From Evansella caseinilytica (GTDB lineage Bacteria; Bacillota; Bacilli; Bacillales; Salisediminibacteriaceae): a DNA stretch of 64,000 bases. Below the pieces are notes generated by a model that made no database searches, had not been told where the DNA came from, and saw nothing but the letters and a program-made list of their open reading frames with translations. The stretch's first letter is position 1. Every line of letters begins with the position of its first letter. This document shows positions 25,373 through 34,192 of this stretch, piece by piece. A program made the translations under genes and the position numbers. Where the stretch lies: assembly GCF_900107275.1 (NCBI RefSeq), contig NZ_FNPI01000023.1, positions 1 through 64,000 of the forward strand, written 5' to 3'.

Positions 25373-26128
25373 GTGGAAGAGGTTATCCGATTAAAAGATA
25401 TTTTACTAGCCATCAGAAAACGAGTAAAATGGCTCATCCTGATCACGAGCTTGTCCGTGTTAATCAGCGCGTCAGCTTCTTACTTCTTTTTGACGCCAAC
25501 GTATCAGGCATCAACCATGTTGCTGGTAAACCAATCGCAAAAGCAGGAAGAATTTTATACATCAGGCGACATCAGAACGAACATTGAACTGATTAACACT
25601 TACAAAGTGATTATTTTATCCCCGCGAATCCTGGAGCAAGTTGTGGAGGAACTGGCATTGGATCTGACTCATAAAGAGCTCAGCAGGCAAATACAAGTTG
25701 GCAGCGCCAGTGAATCTCAAGTTGTTTCAATCGTTGTGGAAGATATGGATCCGGTTCTGGCGGCAGAAATCGCCAACACGACAGCGCAAGTTTTTCAGCG
25801 GGAGATTATCGCGATTATGAACGTTGACAACGTATCGATCGTATCACCGGCGGAACCTGACAACGTGCCGATTAAACCAAACCACCTTTTTTATATGGTA
25901 TTCGCCTTTGTCATTGGATTATTCGCGGCCGTTACCGTTATCCTGCTGCTGGAGGCATTTGACAAATCGATTCAAAGTGAGGAAGACGTGGAAAAAGTTC
26001 TCGAATTGCCTGTATTAGGTGTCATCATGGTTTTTGATGAAAAGCAAGAGCCTTTTTATGAAGAACAGCGAAATCCGCTGTCAAGACTGGAGCGCTTCAG
26101 GAAAGGAAGTGAAAGTATTGGTTCGTAA
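25373..26128 (+). CDS. Wzz/CpsC-type chain-length and kinase modulator (EpsA-like)
   Basis: This encodes 251 aa from a GTG with GGAGGGAT upstream. Two transmembrane helices (about 20-42 and 172-195) enclose an extracellular region; the second is preceded by PAEPDNVPIKPNHLFYM, the proline-rich Wzz motif. The C-terminal cytoplasmic tail (SEEDVEKVLELPVLGVIMVF) is the part that activates BY-kinases in Firmicutes. It overlaps the kinase gene by about 11 bp. Confidence 0.9.
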   Translation: MEEVIRLKDILLAIRKRVKWLILITSLSVLISASASYFFLTPTYQASTMLLVNQSQKQEEFYTSGDIRTNIELINTYKVIILSPRILEQVVEELALDLTHKELSRQIQVGSASESQVVSIVVEDMDPVLAAEIANTTAQVFQREIIAIMNVDNVSIVSPAEPDNVPIKPNHLFYMVFAFVIGLFAAVTVILLLEAFDKSIQSEEDVEKVLELPVLGVIMVFDEKQEPFYEEQRNPLSRLERFRKGSESIGS

Positions 26129-26825
26129 TCGAGAGAGAAGAGAAAGACTGACGGAAAGACACCGGTCGTTGATTACTCACTACCGCCCGCAATCTCCTGC
26201 TTCCGAGCAGTATCGGACAATGCGGACAAATCTTCAATTCGCCAGCCTCAATGAGGAAATACGTTTGATTACGGTTACTTCTTCCTCTCCAGGGGAAGGA
26301 AAGTCGACAACCGCCGCCAACCTGGCTATTTCACTGGCTCAACAAGGCTTCTCCACCTTGCTCATTGATGGGGATATGAGGAAGCCGACTTGTCACTATA
26401 CCTTTGGCATGGATAATCAATCGGGACTCACCAATGTATTGATTAATGTTCATTCACTGTCGGATGTCCTCCGTAAATCGTTTGTGCCTAATTTGCATAT
26501 TCTCACTTCCGGACCGATTCCGCCAAATCCAGCCGAGCTTTTAAGCTTGATTCAGATGGACTGGCTATTGAATGAACTGCGCAAACAGTTCGACTACATT
26601 ATTGTCGACAGTCCGCCGGTGCTTGCCGTGGCCGACGCACAAATTCTCGCCCAGCGAAGCGACGGCGTCATCCTTGTTGTCAGCAGCGGAAAAACAGAGA
26701 AAGAAAATGGACTGAAGGCGAAGGAGCTATTATCACGCGCGAACACGAAGTTGCTTGGTGTTGTACTGAACAAAAAGGAGAAAAAAGGAAGTCATTACCA
26801 GGAGTACTATGCCAGAAGTAAATAA
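26118..26825 (+). CDS. BY-type tyrosine kinase (CpsD/EpsB type)
   Basis: The start chosen is the TTG at 26118 (AAAGGA 10 nt upstream), giving 235 aa; a GTG at 26109 is the alternative. Walker A is SSSPGEGKST (55-64), Walker A' LLIDGDMRKP, Walker B YIIVDSPP. The C-terminus has a tyrosine cluster (HYQEYYARSK; Y227, Y230, Y231), the usual autophosphorylation site. With the upstream modulator it forms the kinase that controls polymer length and export. The matching phosphatase is 330 bp downstream. Confidence 0.93.
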   Translation: MVRNRERRERLTERHRSLITHYRPQSPASEQYRTMRTNLQFASLNEEIRLITVTSSSPGEGKSTTAANLAISLAQQGFSTLLIDGDMRKPTCHYTFGMDNQSGLTNVLINVHSLSDVLRKSFVPNLHILTSGPIPPNPAELLSLIQMDWLLNELRKQFDYIIVDSPPVLAVADAQILAQRSDGVILVVSSGKTEKENGLKAKELLSRANTKLLGVVLNKKEKKGSHYQEYYARSK

Positions 26826-26831
26826 CTGGAC

Positions 26832-27089
26832 ATGCCGCCCCTTGTTTCAGCTGGCTTTTGCTGCTTGATGCTTGTCACGGAAACGGTAAGCTTGCTTGCT
26901 GTAAAACATACTGGGGCGTATGGACTGGTTCAAAATGGATAAACAGTCTTTGCAACCGCCGCTGTCACCATCCTGTTAGAAGGCACTGCTTTAACAGTTG
27001 TACACCATCATCGCGTACAACCGCGAGGCACCTTTCTGGCAGGGTGGGACAGGGGAAGGAGGCGGACGACAGAAAAGAAGATTAGCTAG
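26832..27089 (+). pseudogene. Possible decayed two-helix small membrane protein gene
   Basis: A frame of 85 codons begins at the ATG at 26832 (MPPLVSAGFCCLMLV) and ends at the TAG at 27087. It has a single in-frame TAA at 26940-26942 (codon 37). Each half has one hydrophobic segment (SAGFCCLMLVTETVSLLAV and TVFATAAVTILLEGTALTVV), and the tail is basic. No good ribosome site precedes it. It may be a pseudogene, a chance frame, or a sequencing error in a real gene. It fills the otherwise unexplained 330-bp gap within the EPS genes. Confidence 0.3.
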
Positions 27090-27157
27090 TTAATGAAAAA
27101 GACAGACGGCCTCTTAGGACAACGATTTAACGAGGTAAAGGGAGGAGGGCGTTCAGT

Positions 27158-27931
27158 TTGATCGATATCCATTGTCATATACTACCAGAACTGGACGACG
27201 GAGCAAAAAATATCAATGAAGCGATAGAAATGGCAGCAGTTGCTGTATCTGAAGGTATACATACCATTATCGCCACACCGCACCACAATAACGGCGCGTA
27301 TTATAACCCGGCCCTTCAAATTCGCAGCAGCGTCGCAAAAATGAATGACCTGCTGGAGTATAACAATATTGATTTAAAAATTCTGCCGGGTCAGGAAATT
27401 AGAATCTACGGCGAAATACTGGAAGACTTCGGGCGCAACGAACTGCTGACGCTCAACGACAATAGCAAATACTTTCTTTTGGAGCTGCCGTATGATCATA
27501 TTCCTAGATACACGAGCAAGCTTATTTATGAAGCTCAACTGAAAGGTTACTTGCCGATTATTGTCCACCCCGAACGGAATCACGAATTTTACGAGCGACC
27601 TGATCTGCTCTATCATTTCGTGAAAAACGGGGCGCTGACGCAAATCACCGCCGGAAGTATCACTGGACAGTTCGGCTACAAAGTCAAAAAATTTACTGAA
27701 GAAATCATCAAAGCAGATTTAACCCATTTTTTAGCGTCCGATGCTCATAACTTGAAGACACGCAGCTTTCACATGCAGCTTGCACTGGAAGTGGTGGAAA
27801 GGAAAACAGGTGCTTACTATCGTGAGCTTTGGCAGGAAAATGCAATGCTGCTTCTCGCTGGAGAGCATCCGTACCTGGAGCAGCCAAAAAAAATCACCCG
27901 TACTCATCTATTCAGTTTTCTCAGAGGATGA
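27158..27931 (+). CDS. PHP-domain protein tyrosine phosphatase (CpsB/YwqE type)
   Basis: This encodes 257 aa from a TTG with GGGAGGAGGG upstream. The PHP metal-binding motifs are complete: DIHCHILPELDDG (H5, H7, D14-D15), ATPHHN, IVHPERNHEF and LASDAHN. These manganese-dependent enzymes remove phosphate from the tyrosine tail of BY-kinases. Its place after the kinase matches that role. Confidence 0.94.
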   Translation: MIDIHCHILPELDDGAKNINEAIEMAAVAVSEGIHTIIATPHHNNGAYYNPALQIRSSVAKMNDLLEYNNIDLKILPGQEIRIYGEILEDFGRNELLTLNDNSKYFLLELPYDHIPRYTSKLIYEAQLKGYLPIIVHPERNHEFYERPDLLYHFVKNGALTQITAGSITGQFGYKVKKFTEEIIKADLTHFLASDAHNLKTRSFHMQLALEVVERKTGAYYRELWQENAMLLLAGEHPYLEQPKKITRTHLFSFLRG

Positions 27932-27956
27932 ACTGTCTCATCATCTATAAGTGTGT

Positions 27957-28070
27957 GTTCAAAAAGGAGGACATTACAGCGGCAAGATGGTCGAGGCGCG
28001 GCAGGCTCGAGCAGCGGAGAGGCAACGCAACGATGAGATTCGCCGGCGCTGTATCCCAGACTTTTTGAAC
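27957..28070 (+). repeat. Family 1 repeat, internally shortened (114 bp)
   Basis: It starts GTTCAAAAAGGAGGACATTA and ends CTTTTTGAAC, with about 29 bp missing from the middle, including the ACGTACGT part. It sits between the phosphatase and GT4 genes of the EPS locus, in the same orientation as transcription. Confidence 0.87.
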
Positions 28071-28114
28071 TTCCTCTATAAGTAATAATCGACTCAATCG
28101 AAGGGAGAGGCGAC

Positions 28115-29284
28115 ATGAAAATTTTGTTTGTCACAACCATTTCCAACACTGTCAACGCGTTTTTAATTCCGCATATGAAGCTTTTGATTGATCAGGGAAA
28201 TCAAGTGGATGTCGCTTTTAATCTTGTTGCAGAAGTGCATCCGGACATCAAAAAGCTCGGCTGCAACATTCATCAGGTGGCGTTTCAACGTCATCCGGCA
28301 CGAGTGGCTAACTTCCGGGCATATCGAAAGATCAGAAACATCATTTTGAAGGAGCAGTATCAAATCGTGCATGTTCATACTCCCGTCGCCGCCTTTCTGA
28401 CGCGGCTGGCGTGCCGGAACATTCCCGATGTCCGCATTCTTTATACAGCGCACGGCTTTCATTTCTATCAAGGCGCTCCGTTTATCAACTGGGCCGTATA
28501 CCATACGCTGGAAAAAATCGCCGCCAATTGGACGGACGGGTTAATTACGATGAATGAAGAGGATTACGCCCATGCCGGCAAGCTGCCGCTAAGAAAAAAG
28601 CAAGCGGTTTATAATGTAAACGGCGTCGGGCTTGATCTGGAAAAATTCATTCCGCAGACGATTGACAGAAAAAAATCATTGCGGGCAGCATACGGCTACA
28701 ACGATGAAGATTTTATTTTAATCTGTGTCGCAGAACTGAGCGCAAGAAAAAATCAGGAAATGCTTATCAGGGTGGTTAGTCGGTTAAAGGAGATCATCCC
28801 AGATATCAAGCTTCTCCTTGCCGGGGAAGGCAGCTGCTTTCAACGGTACAAGTCGCTCGTCCATCGCCTGGGTGTAGAGAAACATGTGGAATTTTTAGGC
28901 TACCGAAATGATGTGGATAAACTGATGACCCTTTCCGATATTGCTGTCTCGGCGGCATTGCACGAAGGCCTGCCCGTGAATGTGATGGAGGCGATGGCGA
29001 CAGGCCTGCCGCTAGTAGTCACCGACACAAGAGGAAACCGCGATTTAGTCCGTCACGGCGTCAACGGCTATGTTACGCCGGTAACTGATGATGAGCAGTT
29101 CGCAGCGGCTGTGGAAAAACTGTACCGCTCCGAAGAAAGGAGAAGCAAGCTCGGGGAAGAGAGTATTCAAGCGATTCAGAATTACTCGCTTCAGGAGGTA
29201 ATGACACAAATGTCGGAAGTTTATTTTCAAGCTGGCAGCCAACGTTTAACAAACGACCTGGGAGAAGCTGTCGGCAGGTTGTAA
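28115..29284 (+). CDS. GT4-family glycosyltransferase (EpsD/EpsF-like)
   Basis: This encodes 389 aa from an ATG with GGGAGAGG upstream. It has the GT-B fold pattern: an N-terminal FVTTISNTVNAFLIPHMKLL domain, then ILICVAELSARKNQEMLI, LLLAGEGSCFQRYKSLVHRL and the C-terminal donor motif ALHEGLPVNVMEAMATGLPL with the EX7E spacing. The enzyme is expected to add a sugar from a nucleotide donor to the growing lipid-linked unit in the cytoplasm. Donor and linkage cannot be told. Confidence 0.92.
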   Translation: MKILFVTTISNTVNAFLIPHMKLLIDQGNQVDVAFNLVAEVHPDIKKLGCNIHQVAFQRHPARVANFRAYRKIRNIILKEQYQIVHVHTPVAAFLTRLACRNIPDVRILYTAHGFHFYQGAPFINWAVYHTLEKIAANWTDGLITMNEEDYAHAGKLPLRKKQAVYNVNGVGLDLEKFIPQTIDRKKSLRAAYGYNDEDFILICVAELSARKNQEMLIRVVSRLKEIIPDIKLLLAGEGSCFQRYKSLVHRLGVEKHVEFLGYRNDVDKLMTLSDIAVSAALHEGLPVNVMEAMATGLPLVVTDTRGNRDLVRHGVNGYVTPVTDDEQFAAAVEKLYRSEERRSKLGEESIQAIQNYSLQEVMTQMSEVYFQAGSQRLTNDLGEAVGRL

Positions 29285-29351
29285 GCGTGTGAGCAAAAGA
29301 AAACGAAGTAATCGTTTTGAACACACACTAAAAACAGAGGAGGTAATTCCC

Positions 29352-30293
29352 GTGAGTTCTGCAACCCGCACCGCATTTTTATTGCAGGTTCATAAAAATC
29401 CCGATCAGATTAATGCCTTCATTCATCAGCTTATTTCCAACGGTCAGGCGGATGTGTTTATTCATGTCGACAAGCAGAACGCCAAGGAACTGAACGACAA
29501 AATCACGACCGGTTCCCGGGTCAAGATTTTAGAGCAAAACATCGACTGCATTTGGGGGGACATCAGCCAGGTTGATACGACATTGTTATTGCTGAGAGAA
29601 GCGGTAAATGCCAAAAACGACTATGATTATGTTTGTTTGCGAAGCGGTCAGGATTTACTGGTTCGAAATGGGTTCAAAGATTTTTTAGCGGCAAATAATG
29701 GCCGTCTGTTTTTTCGGCTGAAGGAGGTCAGCCATGACAATTTAGGCCTGATGCATATTAACTGGCCGAAAATCACGAGAAAAAGATATTCCGCCGTACA
29801 TCCGATCAGGATATACCGCAGACTTCTGCAAGGCTTTTACCGCCACGGCATGAACATCCTGCCGAATAAACAGTATTTTCCGGAAGATTATCAGTTTTAC
29901 GTCGGTTCGCAATGGTTTACGATTCCGCTGGAGGCGGCGCAGTACATCGTGGATTTCATTGATGACAATCCATGGTATTACCGCTTCTTTGAAAATACCC
30001 TTTGTCCCGACGAATGGTTTTTTACGACATTAATGATGAATTCAGAATATAAGCACCAGGTCATCAATGATAATTTCATGTTTTTAAAGTGGGGAGTCAA
30101 GTTCGGCGAACGCAACTCGCCAACGTATTTGACCAACGATGATATCCAGGCGATAGAAGCGTCCGGGCACTTTTTTGCAAGGAAGTTCGACGCGAGCGTG
30201 GACAGTGATGTTATCGATTATTTTTCCCGTAAAGTGAGCTTGCAAAGCAACGAAGCAACCGTTTCCGGAAATCAGGCCGTTCATGGTCTGTAA
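29352..30293 (+). CDS. GT14-family (core-2/I-branching) glycosyltransferase
   Basis: This encodes 313 aa. The GTG at 29352 with GAGGAGG at 8 nt is preferred to the upstream GTG at 29289. Family features are FLLQVHKNPDQINAFIHQL, ADVFIHVDKQN, VCLRSGQDLLVRN, VGSQWFTIPLEAAQYIVDFI and the CPDEWFFTTLMMNS motif with the expected catalytic acid. GT14 members are usually beta-1,6 GlcNAc or xylose transferases that form branches. It ends 43 bp before the PLP enzyme start and likely adds a side branch. Confidence 0.87.
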   Translation: MSSATRTAFLLQVHKNPDQINAFIHQLISNGQADVFIHVDKQNAKELNDKITTGSRVKILEQNIDCIWGDISQVDTTLLLLREAVNAKNDYDYVCLRSGQDLLVRNGFKDFLAANNGRLFFRLKEVSHDNLGLMHINWPKITRKRYSAVHPIRIYRRLLQGFYRHGMNILPNKQYFPEDYQFYVGSQWFTIPLEAAQYIVDFIDDNPWYYRFFENTLCPDEWFFTTLMMNSEYKHQVINDNFMFLKWGVKFGERNSPTYLTNDDIQAIEASGHFFARKFDASVDSDVIDYFSRKVSLQSNEATVSGNQAVHGL

Positions 30294-30336
30294 AGCAGCC
30301 GCATTGATCATCACCAACAAGAGGGAGGAAAAGTGT

Positions 30337-31650
30337 ATGTTGGCAGGAGCACTTAACGAAGAAAGCATGAGGATTAACCAGGATAGGCATAAGGTTTTGA
30401 GCTACCAAATGATAAAGCAATTGGAAAAAGAGTTCGGCTCTTCTTTCTATCTATTTGACTTACAACAATTGCGCGAAAATTATCATAAAATTGCAGCGGC
30501 GTTTCGCAGCAGATATGACAACTTTATTATCGGCTATTCGTATAAAACAAACTATCTTCCGTATCTATGCAAAGAATTAGCCGGCTTAGGTGCCTATGCG
30601 GAAGTGGTTTCTAGACTCGAGTACGATTTAGCCATCAAAATCGGGCAAGATCCGAAGAAAATTATTTTTAACGGCCCGTTAAAAACAAAGGAAGACATTG
30701 AATACGCGCTGACAAATGAAAGCATGATCAACCTTGATTCTCTGTATGAAATCGATTTTGTCAAAGAGTACTGTTTAAAAAACAGTGAAAAACATGTAAA
30801 AGTCGGGTTGAGAGTCAATTACGACATTTCCACCGACGGCATCAGCCCGCTTGTTGAAGGCTATGAAATCAGCAGGTTCGGCCTTTGTCTTGACAACGGT
30901 TCCTTCGGGCAGGCGGTTCGTTCACTGAGCGCGCTGAAAAACGTCACCATCTCAGGCTTGCACGGACACTTTTCCACAAGCGGAAGGACCGTCGGAACGT
31001 TTCAAAAAATCACGCAAGGATTATGCGATATTGCCAAAGAGTACAAATTATTCAGCCTTGAATACATCGATGTCGGGGGTGGAATCTTCGGCGAAGTGCC
31101 AAAGTCAATCATGAAAAACACACCATCATTCGCTGACTACGCGGAAGCCATTTGCCAAATTATGAACAAGGAATTCCGCCAGCATAAAAACAAACCTGCG
31201 TTAGTGCTGGAGCCGGGAATATCCATGGTCGCCAATACTTTTCGCTTTGCCGCGAAAGTTGTGGAAACAAAAAAGATAAGAAAGGAACAGTTTGTCCTGG
31301 CAGCCGGCAGCGCGCATAACATCAAGCCGACATTCCATAAGAAAAACCTGCCGATGACCATCTTAAGAAAGAGCAAGGCGGAACTTTTGCGCCACAGAAG
31401 GGAAAGCTTTCATATTGTCGGCTACACATGCCTGGAAAAAGATTATTTGGCCAATAGCGTCGAGGATATCGTGCCGGAACGGGAGGATTACCTCGTTTTT
31501 GAAAACGTCGGGGCGTACACCATTGTCTTCAACCCTCCCTTTATCAAGGAGCGGCCCGGCATTGTTGCCCTCGACGGCAACGAATGGTTTCCAGTAAGAA
31601 AAAGAGAAACGATCAGCGAATTTTTTCATGACGATCTATACTGCTTTTAG
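30337..31650 (+). CDS. Fold-type III PLP enzyme (amino acid decarboxylase-like) in EPS locus
   Basis: This encodes 437 aa from an ATG with GGGAGG at about 9 nt. The pattern is that of diaminopimelate/ornithine decarboxylases. The PLP lysine is K70 in GYSYKTNY, the glycine loop is DVGGGIFG, and EPGISMVANT binds the phosphate. GYTCLEKDYLA keeps the catalytic cysteine. Differences from diaminopimelate decarboxylase are notable: HGHFSTSGR replaces the usual HIGSQ loop, and the CESxD motif reads CLEKD. A changed substrate is therefore likely. It is followed by an ATP-grasp ligase, suggesting that it makes an amine or amino acid to be attached to the polymer. That link is inference. Confidence 0.83.
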   Translation: MLAGALNEESMRINQDRHKVLSYQMIKQLEKEFGSSFYLFDLQQLRENYHKIAAAFRSRYDNFIIGYSYKTNYLPYLCKELAGLGAYAEVVSRLEYDLAIKIGQDPKKIIFNGPLKTKEDIEYALTNESMINLDSLYEIDFVKEYCLKNSEKHVKVGLRVNYDISTDGISPLVEGYEISRFGLCLDNGSFGQAVRSLSALKNVTISGLHGHFSTSGRTVGTFQKITQGLCDIAKEYKLFSLEYIDVGGGIFGEVPKSIMKNTPSFADYAEAICQIMNKEFRQHKNKPALVLEPGISMVANTFRFAAKVVETKKIRKEQFVLAAGSAHNIKPTFHKKNLPMTILRKSKAELLRHRRESFHIVGYTCLEKDYLANSVEDIVPEREDYLVFENVGAYTIVFNPPFIKERPGIVALDGNEWFPVRKRETISEFFHDDLYCF

Positions 31651-31676
31651 TTTATGTTTTAACTTCGAACAGAAAG

Positions 31677-31741
31677 AGAATGCTGCTCTCAGCATTCTTG
31701 TAACTGGAAAGCAGCCGGGCATTTTCCTGGCTGTTTTCCGC
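31677..31741 (+). other. Two hairpins between the PLP enzyme and ATP-grasp genes
   Basis: AGAATGCTG/CAGCATTCT is a perfect 9-bp stem with a 4-nt loop. It is followed by GGAAAGCAGCC/GGCTGTTTTCC. Neither has a strong T-run, so partial attenuation or processing sites are possible. Confidence 0.4.
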
Positions 31742-31808
31742 CAATCTACCTGAATAAAAATCAACCGTATGCGTTCTTTTCATTTATACAACGGATGGAG
31801 GAGAAAAG

Positions 31809-32774
31809 ATGAATATTTTACTTAGCAGTGTTGGACGACGTGTCCAGTTAGTTGACTATTTTAAAGAAGCGCTCAATAAAGTGAATGGCAAGGTGATAGC
31901 CGTTGATTGCGACCCGACCGCTCCCGCCTTATACCATGCCGACAGTCACGAAATTATTCCCCGAATCTATCACCCGGACTATTTCGATACGATCAAGGAA
32001 ATTTGCAAACGACACGAGGTCAGTGGGGTTCTTTCCTTAATCGATCCGGAACTGACATTATTGTCGGCGTATCAAGCTGATTTTGCTAAAGAACAAATAA
32101 CGCTCATCATGCCCAGTCAGGATGTGATTGATATTTGCTTTGACAAATACGCCACGTATTCCTTTTTGCTTGAGCATGATTTACCAGCGGTGCCAACCTA
32201 TATCAACGGGAGAAAAATTGAGGAGGCACTTCATCATGGCAGCCTGCAGTTTCCACTGATCGTGAAGCCGAGATGCGGCAGCGCAAGCATCGGTGTACAC
32301 AAAGTGTCTACAATGAAGGAGCTCAAACCGTTTTTGGATGACGGCAAATCCATCGTTCAGCCATTTATGGAAGCAAGTGAATACTGTGTGGAAGCTTATG
32401 TCGATTTGCTTACGAACGATATTACCGATATGTTCTGCAAAAGAAAATACAATATGCGGGCCGGGGAAACAGACAAAAGTGTCTCCGTCAACGATGGGGA
32501 ATTGACGTACTTGAGCGAAAAGCTGATCAATGCTTTGAAACCGAACGGACCTGTGGATGTGGACTTATTCAAGGTAAATGGCAGGTACCTCATTTCTGAA
32601 ATTAACCCGCGCTTCGGCGGCGGCTATCCATATGCTCACGAAATGGGACATAATTTTATTGAAAAAATCATGACGAACTTGACGGGAAAGCAAAATCCGC
32701 CATATGAAAAATACACAGGCAAATATACGGAAGGAAAATCGATGGTGAGATACGATAAATTCGTTGTGCTGTAA
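31809..32774 (+). CDS. ATP-grasp ligase (CarB/PylC-like) in EPS locus
   Basis: This encodes 321 aa from an ATG with GGAGGAG upstream. The N-terminus has a nucleotide-type fold (NILLSSVGRRVQLVDYFKEA, IAVDCDPTAPALYHADS). The ATP-grasp core follows: PLIVKPRCGSASIGVHKV (lysine for ATP), the GGxGSxG-like loop, and the metal site SEINPRFGGGYPYAHEMG. Proteins of this type form amide or acyl-phosphate-derived bonds and are found in polysaccharide clusters. Next to a decarboxylase-like enzyme, a 4-amino-sugar pathway and a membrane acyltransferase, it may couple an amino acid or amine to a sugar. The substrate is unknown. Confidence 0.87.
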   Translation: MNILLSSVGRRVQLVDYFKEALNKVNGKVIAVDCDPTAPALYHADSHEIIPRIYHPDYFDTIKEICKRHEVSGVLSLIDPELTLLSAYQADFAKEQITLIMPSQDVIDICFDKYATYSFLLEHDLPAVPTYINGRKIEEALHHGSLQFPLIVKPRCGSASIGVHKVSTMKELKPFLDDGKSIVQPFMEASEYCVEAYVDLLTNDITDMFCKRKYNMRAGETDKSVSVNDGELTYLSEKLINALKPNGPVDVDLFKVNGRYLISEINPRFGGGYPYAHEMGHNFIEKIMTNLTGKQNPPYEKYTGKYTEGKSMVRYDKFVVL

Positions 32775-32820
32775 GTGTTTGTTCAAAGAGGTCATTTTGT
32801 TTATCTTTCGAACAAACACT
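32774..32820. repeat. Family 3 palindrome after the ATP-grasp gene
   Basis: AGTGTTTGTTC (32774-32784) and GAACAAACACT (32810-32820) form an 11-bp stem with a 25-nt loop. It begins at the last base of the stop codon and may act as a terminator or processing site before the acyltransferase gene. Confidence 0.7.
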
Positions 32821-32853
32821 GTAAAAATATTATCATGAAAGAAGCTGGAAATC

Positions 32854-33975
32854 GTGAAAAACATCAATCTTCAAGGAGAATCATCGATTGTTCCTGAGTT
32901 GATCTTTCTTCGGTGCGTCGCCTGTCTGGCCGTTGTGATGATTCATGCAGCCGAAACCAGTCTTGAAGCATACGCTGATACAGCAGCATCAGTTGAATTA
33001 CTCTCCATTCATTTACTGCGGATGGCAATGATGTTCGGAACACCGACATTTATATTTCTTTCCGAGTTTTTACTGGCAAAGTCTTATCCGGACAATTTGC
33101 CGACCGGTTTTTTTGAAAAGCGGGTGAAACTGCTGCTGATACCATACGTTTCCATGTCCGTAATCTATGCAGTTGCCTGGAATACCGCTGATTTTTCCTT
33201 GTCTGCTATTGGCGTTTCCGTGGTAAAAAATATTTTTATCGGAGATTCCACTGTTTATTTTATATTAATTGTTTTCCAGTTTTACTTTCTGCATCTTTTC
33301 CTGCACCGTCATTTACAAAAGTGGAAGAAAAAAATAGTTCTCACCGCTTCCCTGGCAGTAAATATGCTGTATCTCGGATTCTTTAACTTTGTCACTCCGT
33401 TCCGGTTTTTTCCGCATTCATCGTATATATGGTACCGATTCAGTTGGATACCGTTTTTCGGATGGGTGTTTTATTTCATCCTGGGATTCTACTGCGGGAA
33501 ACATTACCAATATATAAAAATGCAGCTTGTACGGTATCGGAAATGGATTTTCGCAGCACCGGCGGTAACGCTCGCCCTCGTGCTGTTTTTCCGGTACATG
33601 AACTTCCCGGCCACGCCGTCTTCTAAACGGATAGATATTATTTTTTACACAACGGCAATGATTTTTGCGCTGATGTACCTGTTCCGGGATGCGAAAACAA
33701 TCCATCCGCTCATCATGACCATCAGCAACTATTCGTTCGGTATTTTTTTAACGCACAAACTGTTTATGCACTTCTTCCTGCCGATTCCGCAGCTGAATAT
33801 TTATTTTTATACCATCGTGGTGTTTCTTAGCAGCATTGGATTGTCCATTGCCGTGACGTTCCTGGTGAACAAACACCGCTGGGGAAAATATATTGTAGGA
33901 AGAATCTATTCTTTCAAGGGGAACAATCAGCAGGAAACACCGGAAAGGGAGCGGAACCCGAAATACGGCACATAG
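32854..33975 (+). CDS. Acyltransferase 3 family membrane protein (OafA/WecH-like)
   Basis: This encodes 373 aa from a GTG with GAAAGAAG at about 10 nt. There are about ten transmembrane helices. FLRCVACLAVVMIHAAE carries the conserved R..A...V..H pattern near the N-terminus, and the GTPTFIFLSEFLLA helix matches the family. Acyltransferase 3 proteins transfer acetyl or other acyl groups to exported sugars. As the last EPS gene, it probably modifies the finished or lipid-linked polymer. Confidence 0.88.
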   Translation: MKNINLQGESSIVPELIFLRCVACLAVVMIHAAETSLEAYADTAASVELLSIHLLRMAMMFGTPTFIFLSEFLLAKSYPDNLPTGFFEKRVKLLLIPYVSMSVIYAVAWNTADFSLSAIGVSVVKNIFIGDSTVYFILIVFQFYFLHLFLHRHLQKWKKKIVLTASLAVNMLYLGFFNFVTPFRFFPHSSYIWYRFSWIPFFGWVFYFILGFYCGKHYQYIKMQLVRYRKWIFAAPAVTLALVLFFRYMNFPATPSSKRIDIIFYTTAMIFALMYLFRDAKTIHPLIMTISNYSFGIFLTHKLFMHFFLPIPQLNIYFYTIVVFLSSIGLSIAVTFLVNKHRWGKYIVGRIYSFKGNNQQETPERERNPKYGT

Positions 33976-34071
33976 AGCTTGCACAAGTGCCAGGCATCTG
34001 TGCAGCCGCATGAAAGAACCACCACCCGATTGCTTCTCCGCCGGCCGACAGCCTTGTATTTAAACAGGTTG

Positions 34072-34098
34072 GAGCCGCTGTTGTGTCCTTTTTTGAAC
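34072..34098 (-). repeat. Degenerate family 1 repeat end, reverse orientation
   Basis: Read on the minus strand: GTTCAAAAAAGGACACAACA, then GCGGCTCC, close to the 5' end of family 1. The rest of the element is not recognisable. Confidence 0.5.
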
Positions 34099-34192
34099 AA
34101 ACAATAGATTGCAGGAAAACGCACCGCCGCTGTCGAAACATATAAGCAGACGTTTTTTCTTCGTTTCGACTTAGAAAAGAGGAGGTGGTTGC

